Of a DNA stretch of 64,000 nucleotides, positions 58,440-64,000 are shown piece after piece. A program made the position numbers and the translations under genes. Within the stretch, counting starts at the first letter, position 1, and the number at the start of each line of letters is the position of its first letter. Origin of the DNA: Streptomyces sp. NBC_01216 (lineage in GTDB: Bacteria > Actinomycetota > Actinomycetes > Streptomycetales > Streptomycetaceae); contig NZ_CP108677.1 of NCBI RefSeq assembly GCF_035994945.1, forward strand, positions 930,001 to 994,000, read 5' to 3'. A model generated the notes under the pieces. That model was not told the DNA's origin, searched no databases, and saw only the letters and a list, made by a program, of their open reading frames with translations.

Positions 58440-59207
58440 TCACGCAGGCGGAGGCGCCGTCGGCCGTCCGGAAGGCCGCACGGCGGCCCTCGGCCCGGAC
58501 GGGACGTCGGCGGCCCGGCGGACCTCGGTCAGGCGGGCGAAGACGACGAGGTTGCCGTCGTACCCGCGGCCTTCCGTGAAGTCGCCCCCGCAGGTGAGGA
58601 CGCGCAGTTCGGGCACGGCGGCGGCCCGGTAGACCCGTTCGGCCGGAAAGCCGTCCTGCGGGACGACCTCGACGCCGTACACGGAGAACACGGCGGTCCG
58701 GCCGTCCTGGCGGGCGATCTCGATGCGCCGGCCCTTGCCGAGGGCCCCGAGGCCGAAGAAGACACCCCGGCCGGCCGGGGTGTCGACGTGCCCGACGACG
58801 ACGGCGGTGCCCTTCTCCCCCGGGGTGACGGCGCCGGTGAACCAGCCGGCCAGGTTCCCCTCCCGGGCCGGCGGGGTCCCGATGCCTCCGTCGGTGTCCA
58901 GCCCGACGCCGACGACCGGGGCGTCGATGCCGACGGCCGGGACACGGACGCGCGCCGGACGGGAGGCGGGCAGCGGGCCGGGCACCGCGCCGAACGCGGT
59001 GGTGGCGGGGGTCCGGTGGTCTGGCGCCGCCGCGGCGAGGGGCCGCGGCGGGTGCTCCGTCCGCCACTCCGCCGTGCCGCTGCGCACGAGGTGCACCCCG
59101 ACCAGCAGGACCACGACGAGGATGCCCCAGGTGCCGCGCCGGCCCACACCGTTCTGCGCCTCCACGACCTGTTCCGTTTCCTTCCTGTACCGGTGGGAGC
59201 GGAGCAC
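58440..59207 (-). CDS. Class F sortase
   Basis: 255 residues. One N-terminal membrane anchor (GTWGILVVVLLVGVHLV, ~25-41) and an extracytoplasmic sortase domain. Catalytic His-140 is in AVVVGHVDTP and Cys-206 in LRVLTCGGDF, with an arginine close behind in EGRGYDGNLVVFARL. Class F enzymes are typical of actinobacteria and attach or process surface proteins; their sorting signals are less well defined than LPXTG. The neighbouring secreted protein, 101 bp upstream on the same strand, ends in a membrane-anchor-like tail and is the natural candidate substrate. Confidence 0.9.
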   Translation of the reverse strand: MLRSHRYRKETEQVVEAQNGVGRRGTWGILVVVLLVGVHLVRSGTAEWRTEHPPRPLAAAAPDHRTPATTAFGAVPGPLPASRPARVRVPAVGIDAPVVGVGLDTDGGIGTPPAREGNLAGWFTGAVTPGEKGTAVVVGHVDTPAGRGVFFGLGALGKGRRIEIARQDGRTAVFSVYGVEVVPQDGFPAERVYRAAAVPELRVLTCGGDFTEGRGYDGNLVVFARLTEVRRAADVPSGPRAAVRPSGRPTAPPPA

Positions 59208-59308
59208 GTGTACGGGCCGCGCACCGCCGGACGGGCTGACGCCCCTCCGCCCCGGACCTCGCCACTCCGGAGTGAAGGGGCCGTTTCGTCGCCCCTCGGA
59301 CCCGGCCC

Positions 59309-60037
59309 TCAGCCGCGGCCGGTGCCGCGGCGCCGCCGGGCGGCCAGCAGCACGCCGCCGCCGAGCGCACCCGCGACCAGGGCCGAGCCCGCCACCACCT
59401 CGGCGGTGCCGAGCCCCCCGGTGTCACCGCCGAACCCGGCTTTGACGCCTCTACGGGCGACCGTGCCGCCGGAGTCGCCCGCCCCCGTGCCGGTACCGGA
59501 CGTGCTGTGGCCGTCCTTCCCGCGGGCGACGGTGAGCATGGCTGTGCCGCGCTCGCCCTTGCAGTCGAAGGTCACCTCGTACTGCGCGTCCACCCTGGCC
59601 TCGACGTCGACGGTGGCCGTGCCCTGGCGGCCCTCGACGAGCGTGATGGTGTCGAAGACGCCTGAGGAGACGGTCACGGAGGGCACCTCGCAGCCGTCGG
59701 ACTTCAGTGCGACGGTGCCGCCGGGGGCCACGGTCGCGGGAGTGACGGAGTATCCGAACGACGTGACGCCCTTCCCCGTCCCGTCGCTTCCGGGCGCACC
59801 GCTGTCCACGTACCCGGGAAGGCCGGGCCCGGCCCCAGCCGCACCGTCACCCTCGGCACCGACGTTCCCCGGCACGTCGCCCACCGGCGTCGCGTCGTTC
59901 GCCGGGACGTCGTCCGCCGGCAGGCCGTCGCGCGTCGGGAGGTTCGCGGTCGCGTCGTCGGCCACGGCGGCCGGCATGGCGAGGGACAGCGCGACGGACG
60001 TGAGCAGGGCGGCGGTAGCGACGCGGATCGCGCGCAT
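59309..60037 (-). CDS. Secreted surface protein with C-terminal membrane anchor
   Basis: 242 residues. Signal peptide MRAIRVATAALLTSVALSLA with cleavage near AVA-DD (~28). An acidic Gly/Asp/Pro-rich region leads to an Ig-like domain (VTPATVAPGGTVALKSDGCE, VDAQYEVTFDCKGERGTAML) that contains two cysteines. The C-terminus has GGLGTAEVVAGSALVAGALG as a hydrophobic helix and ends AARRRRGTGRG, the architecture of a sorting signal but without an LPXTG box. ATG at 60037 follows GGAGG. Encoded just before the sortase gene. Confidence 0.82.
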   Translation of the reverse strand: MRAIRVATAALLTSVALSLAMPAAVADDATANLPTRDGLPADDVPANDATPVGDVPGNVGAEGDGAAGAGPGLPGYVDSGAPGSDGTGKGVTSFGYSVTPATVAPGGTVALKSDGCEVPSVTVSSGVFDTITLVEGRQGTATVDVEARVDAQYEVTFDCKGERGTAMLTVARGKDGHSTSGTGTGAGDSGGTVARRGVKAGFGGDTGGLGTAEVVAGSALVAGALGGGVLLAARRRRGTGRG

Positions 60038-60252
60038 GACGGTCCTCCAGATCACGCGAGGGTCCCGTGCGGGCGTTTTCCGCATACGGGAGGAAACGAC
60101 CCTCACCGTGATCGAAGCTAGGCCGCGCCCCGGCCTGCCGCCACCGGGCTCCGCCGGACGGAGGCACCGCGCGGCCGGCGCACCGGCCGGAAGCGGAGAG
60201 CGGACCGGACCGACGGCCGAGCGGAGTCCGGTGATCCGCCGCGACAGACCTC

Positions 60253-60287
60253 AGAGCCTGCCGGTCGAAGGCCGCCCGGCAGGCTCT
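60253..60287 (-). terminator. Stop-codon hairpin, copy 3 of a dispersed family
   Basis: AGAGCCTGCCGG (60253-60264) pairs perfectly with CCGGCAGGCTCT (60276-60287) around an 11-base loop that reads GGCGGCCTTCGA on the minus strand. It lies 4 bp after the KAS III stop codon and resembles the hairpins at 3435-3469 and 36395-36429. Confidence 0.75.
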
Positions 60288-60291
60288 CAGC

Positions 60292-61239
60292 TCAGGGGAC
60301 GCGGACGACCTGCCCCGCGTAGGAGAGGTTGCCGCCGAACCCGAAGAGCAGGGCCGGGGCGCCGGAGGCGAGTTCACCACGCTCGACGAGCTTGGACAGG
60401 GCCATCGGGATCGAGGCGGCCGAGGTGTTGCCGGACTCGACCACGTCACGGGCGACGACCGCGTTGACCGCGCCGATCTTGGCGGCGAGCGGCTCGATGA
60501 TCCGCAGGTTGGCCTGGTGCAGCACGACGCCCGCCAGGTCCGCGGGAGTGAGTCCGGCGCGCTCGCACGCCTGCCTGGCGAGCGAGGGCAGCTGCTGGGT
60601 GGCCCAGCGGTAGACCGACTGGCCCTCCTGGGCGAACCTCGGCGGAGTGCCCTCGATCCGCACGGCGTGGCCCATCTCCGGGACCGATCCCCACAGGACA
60701 GGCCCGATACCGGGCTCCCGGCCGTCCCCCGTCGCCTCGACGATGGCCGCGCCGGCGCCGTCACCGACCAGGACACAGGTGTTGCGGTCGGTCCAGTCCA
60801 CCACTTCGGTCATCTTGTCCGCGCCGATGACCAGGGCCCGGCGGGCCGCGCCGGCGCGCACGGTGTGATCGGCGGTCGCGAGCGCGTGGGTGAATCCGGC
60901 GCAGACGACGTTGAGGTCCAGGGTGGCGGGCGACGTCATGCCGAGCCGGGCGGCGACGCGGGCGGCCGTGTTGGGCGAGCGGTCGATCGCGGTGGATGTC
61001 GCGACGAGGACCAGGTCGATGTCGTCGGGGACGAGACCGGCGGCGGCGAGCGCCTTGCCCGCGGCGTGCGCGGCGAGCTCGTCGACCGGCTCGTCCGGGC
61101 CGGCGACATGGCGGGTGCGGATGCCGACCCGGCTCCTGATCCATTCGTCGCTGGTGTCCACGAGTGTGGCAAGGTCCGCGTTGGTCAGCGTCTTCGCGGG
61201 CTGGTAGTGCCCGAGCGCGGCGATACGAGTGCCCGTCAT
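60292..61239 (-). CDS. Beta-ketoacyl-ACP synthase III (FabH-like)
   Basis: 315 residues. Claisen condensation of an acyl-CoA starter with malonyl-ACP. The triad is complete: C113 in LNVVCAGFTHAL, H241 in VVLHQANLRII and N271 in ESGNTSAASIP. The N-terminal DTSDEWIRSRVGIRTRHVA and C-terminal LLFGFGGNLSYAGQVV are normal. It stands alone, without fabD, acpP or fabF, so it is a secondary KAS III rather than the housekeeping fab-operon copy. ATG at 61239. A perfect hairpin follows the stop. Confidence 0.9.
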   Translation of the reverse strand: MTGTRIAALGHYQPAKTLTNADLATLVDTSDEWIRSRVGIRTRHVAGPDEPVDELAAHAAGKALAAAGLVPDDIDLVLVATSTAIDRSPNTAARVAARLGMTSPATLDLNVVCAGFTHALATADHTVRAGAARRALVIGADKMTEVVDWTDRNTCVLVGDGAGAAIVEATGDGREPGIGPVLWGSVPEMGHAVRIEGTPPRFAQEGQSVYRWATQQLPSLARQACERAGLTPADLAGVVLHQANLRIIEPLAAKIGAVNAVVARDVVESGNTSAASIPMALSKLVERGELASGAPALLFGFGGNLSYAGQVVRVP

Positions 61240-61565
61240 GCCCGGGACCCCCTAGGAGTTCGAAAGTGCAGGAACCACACAGTCTTGCCAGCGACTCATC
61301 GGTAACAGGACACGTAAACCACCAAGATTCACCCCTGCCTGTTGGGTGACCGTGACAACGGGCCCGCTCGGGCGGTCCGGGCCGGACGGACCCCGCGCCG
61401 TCCCTCGGGCCCGCTCGCGCGGCGCCCGGCCGGCTCGTCCGTCCGTCCGTCCGTGCGGGAGAATGTGTCCCCGAGGCCACCGCCGCTCGATGCCCGGTGC
61501 CCCGGCAAGCTCCGCAGCGAGCGCGGCTCGGTCCGCCCTCACATACAGAATCGGGTGTCATCACC
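61240..61565. promoter_or_regulatory. Divergent promoter region, KAS III / fdhD
   Basis: 326 bp without a supportable gene. The left third (61250-61340) is relatively A/T-rich and probably carries the KAS III promoter; near the right end GGTGTCATCACC precedes the fdhD start. No clear operator or -35/-10 pair could be assigned. Confidence 0.35.
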
Positions 61566-62414
61566 ATGGGACGGGTCACCGAACGACGGCGCGTCATACG
61601 GATCCGGGGCGGCGCCGTGAACGAGCGTCCCGACACGCTCGTGGCCGAGGAGCCCCTGGAGATCCGGCTCGACGGCCGGTCCCTGGCCGTCACCATGCGC
61701 ACCCCGGGCGACGACTTCGACCTGGCGGCCGGGTTCCTGGTGAGTGAGGGAGTGCTGGCCCGGGCCGACGACCTGCGCACCATCGTGTACTGCGCGGGCG
61801 CCAGGGACGACGGCACGAACACGTACAACGTGGTGGACGTGCGGTTGGCTCCCGGCGTTCCCGTCCCGGACATCACGCTGGAACGGAACGTCTACACCAC
61901 CTCGTCGTGCGGACTGTGCGGGAAGGCCAGTCTCGACGCCGTACGCACCACGACGCGCTTCGCGATCGGTGACACTCCCCCGGTGCGCCTCACGCCCGAG
62001 CTGCTGTCCGGGCTTCCGGACCGGCTGCGGTCGGCACAGCGGGTGTTCGACCGGACGGGCGGCCTGCACGCCGCCGCGTTGTTCTCGGAGGACGGCGAGC
62101 TGCTCGACGTACGGGAGGACGTGGGCCGGCACAACGCGGTGGACAAGCTGGTGGGGCGGGCCCTGCGAGAGGGCCTCCTCCCGCTGGAACGAGCGGTCCT
62201 GCTCGTGTCGGGGCGGGCCTCCTTCGAGCTGGCGCAGAAGGCGGTGATGGCCGGTGTCCCGGTGCTCGCGGCGGTCTCCGCGCCGTCCTCGCTGGCGGTG
62301 GACCTGGCGGCGGAGACGGGCCTGACCCTGGTCGGCTTCCTGCGCGGCGCGGACATGAACGTGTACACGGGCGAGCACCGCATCGCACTCGGCGCCGGGG
62401 CCTCCCTCGGCTGA
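61566..62414 (+). CDS. fdhD: Formate dehydrogenase accessory sulfurtransferase FdhD
   Basis: 282 residues. FdhD passes sulfur from IscS to the molybdenum/bis-MGD cofactor of formate dehydrogenase. The conserved cysteine pair is C115/C118 in [16 protein letters not shown]. Family blocks include [63 protein letters not shown] and [14 protein letters not shown] at 61566. No formate dehydrogenase subunit is in the window; the opposing ferredoxin-like gene, 20 bp beyond its end, fits a molybdoenzyme context. Confidence 0.94.
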   Translation: MGRVTERRRVIRIRGGAVNERPDTLVAEEPLEIRLDGRSLAVTMRTPGDDFDLAAGFLVSEGVLARADDLRTIVYCAGARDDGTNTYNVVDVRLAPGVPVPDITLERNVYTTSSCGLCGKASLDAVRTTTRFAIGDTPPVRLTPELLSGLPDRLRSAQRVFDRTGGLHAAALFSEDGELLDVREDVGRHNAVDKLVGRALREGLLPLERAVLLVSGRASFELAQKAVMAGVPVLAAVSAPSSLAVDLAAETGLTLVGFLRGADMNVYTGEHRIALGAGASLG

Positions 62415-62434
62415 CCGCCCGGTCACGGCGTGGT

Positions 62435-62836
62435 TCAGCGGGTGCGGCGCCTGGCCTCGGCCGGCGGGTCGATCATCTGGAGGGCGAGACCGTCCGGCGG
62501 CTCCGCGACGCCTGGGCCGCCCGCGGCCGTCCAGGCGAGGATGTCGTCGACGCAGTCGTCGTCGACGGTGAAACCGATCCAGGCCGCCCGGCCGCCGCGG
62601 CGTCGGCCCTCGGTGGAGGGCTGGACGACCACGACGTTGGCCTGGGCGCAGGGACCGAGGCAGTCGCTGACGCGGAGGGCGAGCAGGCCGCCCGAGTCGG
62701 CGGCGGCACGGCGGAGCCGGGCGAGCTGACCCGCGTGGTCGATGCCCGGGTTCTTGCGGGCGTCGCCGCAGCAGCAGCCACGGCAGACGACCAGCGAGCA
62801 GGGGCGGGCGCCGTAACGTATCGGGGTGGGACTCAC
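62435..62836 (-). CDS. Thioredoxin-like [2Fe-2S] ferredoxin domain protein
   Basis: 133 residues. The cluster-binding pattern CSLVVCRGCCCGDARKNPG, then LRVSDCLGPCAQANVVVVQP, is that of the NuoE/HoxE-like thioredoxin-fold [2Fe-2S] proteins, with extra cysteines (CRGCCCG). The C-terminal ~50 residues (AAWIGFTVDDDCVDDILAWTAAGG) are typical of actinobacterial members. GTG at 62836 was chosen for GGGAG 6 nt upstream. It overlaps the stop of a 49-codon frame upstream and lies tail to tail with fdhD, suggesting service to a molybdopterin oxidoreductase. Confidence 0.82.
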   Translation of the reverse strand: MSPTPIRYGARPCSLVVCRGCCCGDARKNPGIDHAGQLARLRRAAADSGGLLALRVSDCLGPCAQANVVVVQPSTEGRRRGGRAAWIGFTVDDDCVDDILAWTAAGGPGVAEPPDGLALQMIDPPAEARRRTR

Positions 62837-62982
62837 CACGTGCTCCCGTTCGAGACGGTCGGCGCGGTCGAGACGGTCGGCGCGGTCGGCGTGGCGGTAC
62901 CGAGACGGGGAAGCGGCGCCACGACGCGCTTCGTCGGGTCGGCGAGGACGATCGCGGCGCCACGGGGATCGAGTGCGGTCAT
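62833..62982 (-). CDS. Possible 49-residue leader ORF of the ferredoxin gene
   Basis: ATG at 62982 to TGA at 62835-62833, overlapping the ferredoxin GTG (GTGA arrangement). It reads MTALDPRGAAIVLADPTKRV and ends with TAPTVSTAPTVSNGSTW. An 18-bp perfect tandem repeat (62851-62868, 62869-62886) creates the doubled TAPTVS. The first 25 codons show normal G/C bias at third positions; no ribosome site is clear. It could be a coupled small protein or a chance frame. Confidence 0.35.
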   Translation of the reverse strand: MTALDPRGAAIVLADPTKRVVAPLPRLGTATPTAPTVSTAPTVSNGSTW

Positions 62983-63198
62983 GGCAGCACCGTAGCGGTC
63001 GCGTTGATCTTCGTGTGCGGCGCCGTACGCGATCCCGCCACCGTCGGCGGCCGGGGCTCGGCGGGCGGGAGGGGTCCGGCGAACGGTCGGGACCCGACGG
63101 GCCGGCCGGGCTCCGGCGGGACGGCCGTTCCGTTCGGGCGGGCGTGCCCCCGGCCGCGGGTCCGCTCGGGTGGTCGGTTTCCGCCGGACGGCGCTCCG

Positions 63199-64000
63199 TC
63201 ACGACGCGGCCGAGGCGTTCCGTGGCGTCGGCGAGGACCGGGGGTCCGCCCCCGGCCTTTCCCCGGGGTCCCGGGCCCGGCGCCCGGCGATCACCGCGCA
63301 GACCATGAGCTGCATCTGGTGGAAGAGCATCAACGGCAGGACGACCGGCGCCGCCTGGGCGCCGAAGAGCACGCTCGCCATCGGGAGTCCGGCGGCCAGG
63401 CTCTTCTTCGAGCCCGCGAACTGGATGGCGACGCGGTCCTCCCTGCCGAACCCGAGCCGTCTCGCCCCGTACCAGGTCAGCGACAGCATCACCGCGAGCA
63501 GCACGGCCTCGACGGCCAGCAGCAGACCCAGCCGGGCGGGGGTGACCTGGTGCCAGACGCCGGCGACGACGCCCTGACTGAACGCGGAGTACACCACCAG
63601 CAGGATCGAGCCGCGGTCGACATACCCGAGCGGCTCGCGGTGCCGCGGGAGGAAGGTCCTCGCCCAGGGCCGCACCAGCTGCCCGGCCAGGAAGGGGACC
63701 AGCAGCTGGAGCACGATCCTGAGCAGTGAGCCGGCCGAGAAGCCGCCGACGCCGCCGGCGAGGAGCGCCGCCGCGAGCAGCGGGGTCAGCAGGATGCCGG
63801 CGAGGGAGGAGAAGGAGCCCGCGCAGATCGCGGCGGGCACGTTCCCGCGCGCGATCGAGGTGAAGGCGATCGAGGACTGGACGGTGGACGGCGCCAGGCA
63901 GAGGAAGAGCAGACCGCTGTGGAGGGCGGGCGTCAGCACGACCGGCACCAAGCCCTTCGCCGCGAGACCGAGCAGCGGGAAGGCCACGAACGTGGCGGTC
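63199..64000 (-). CDS. Bile acid:sodium symporter family protein, N-terminus beyond edge
   Basis: At least 266 residues; the frame is open to base 64000 (ATFVAFPLLGLAAKGLVP), so the first helices are missing. About seven membrane segments are visible. The core LHSGLLFLCLAPSTVQSSIAFTSIARGNVPAAIC carries the (S/T)-rich crossover region of the family, and VAIQFAGSKKSLAAGLPMASVLFG the second one; both are diagnostic of the SBF/YfeH-like (DUF4137-type) branch. The last ~20 residues are a hydrophilic tail. Substrate unknown; 62983-63198 upstream of its stop holds no convincing gene. Confidence 0.9.
   Translation of the reverse strand, partial: TATFVAFPLLGLAAKGLVPVVLTPALHSGLLFLCLAPSTVQSSIAFTSIARGNVPAAICAGSFSSLAGILLTPLLAAALLAGGVGGFSAGSLLRIVLQLLVPFLAGQLVRPWARTFLPRHREPLGYVDRGSILLVVYSAFSQGVVAGVWHQVTPARLGLLLAVEAVLLAVMLSLTWYGARRLGFGREDRVAIQFAGSKKSLAAGLPMASVLFGAQAAPVVLPLMLFHQMQLMVCAVIAGRRARDPGERPGADPRSSPTPRNASAAS

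Noticed and set aside
57189..60467. Very long plus-strand open frame (>1000 codons) over DUF2254, sortase and surface-protein genes
   Set aside because: Low-complexity Arg/Gly/Pro-rich translation, opposite or out of phase with three well-supported genes; a G/C-driven shadow.
1..64000. CRISPR array or defence system
   Set aside because: No regularly spaced repeats were seen; the only nuclease-like sequence is the truncated fragment at 5038-5292.

Overview
The window is high-GC actinobacterial DNA, almost certainly Streptomyces or a close relative. The evidence is strong G/C third-position bias, many GTG and TTG starts, a WhiB-like Fe-S regulator, XRE/DUF397 and XRE/DUF6879 regulatory modules, a DUF574-type methyltransferase, a stand-alone HATPase protein, and start codons placed 6-7 nt after -10-like boxes (probable leaderless mRNAs). 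No TTA codon was noticed in the genes called here.

1-22 kb is chromosomal background: an acyl-ACP desaturase cut by the edge, a WhiB-like protein, a TetR/hydrolase pair sharing one operator, LigD-type polymerase and an ATP-dependent DNA ligase, YchJ, a VOC protein, a GH4 glycosidase, a secreted M64 peptidase, methyltransferases, an XRE/DUF397 module, a TolB-like protein and an MFS transporter. A decayed 3.4-kb integrative element (4538-8038) sits exactly in the catalytic-lysine region of the ligase gene. An 82-bp perfect direct repeat flanks it, so the left side keeps a 29-codon ligase stub and the intact ligase starts with the element's copy.

22.3-48.8 kb is one large surface-polysaccharide locus in two arms. 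The plus arm (22.3-32.0 kb) encodes a toroid-like protein, a WecG/TagA transferase, a nucleotide-sugar dehydrogenase, a UDP-GlcNAc 2-epimerase-family enzyme, a Wzz-like protein, a Wzx flippase, a beta-helix protein, a methyltransferase and a GT2. The minus arm (47.5-32.0 kb) encodes the initiating phosphoglycosyl transferase, a Gfo/Idh oxidoreductase, a fused SDR-DegT protein, a NeuD-type acetyltransferase, a DegT aminotransferase, a very large secreted DUF4082 protein, a GT2, a WbpD-like acetyltransferase, a fused Wzz-Wzy protein and a GT2. A third Wzz-like gene lies between the arms. The enzyme set would suffice for a di-N-acetylated hexuronic acid such as ManNAc3NAcA, assembled by a Wzx/Wzy route.

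49.0-56.6 kb looks like an eroded island on the 3' side of a tRNA-Leu(GAG): 44 bp of tRNA 3' end plus terminator recur at its far end with 3 mismatches. It holds a small secreted protein, a two-component system, a cytochrome P450 relic, FolE2 and QueD (early pterin/7-deazapurine steps), a possibly related small protein, an ISL3 transposase relic and a membrane protein.

57-64 kb returns to background: DUF2254, a class F sortase next to a secreted anchored protein, a KAS III enzyme, FdhD with a thioredoxin-like [2Fe-2S] ferredoxin, and a bile-acid:sodium-symporter-family protein cut by the right edge. Strong inverted repeats mark many gene ends, and one hairpin type recurs at three minus-strand stop codons.
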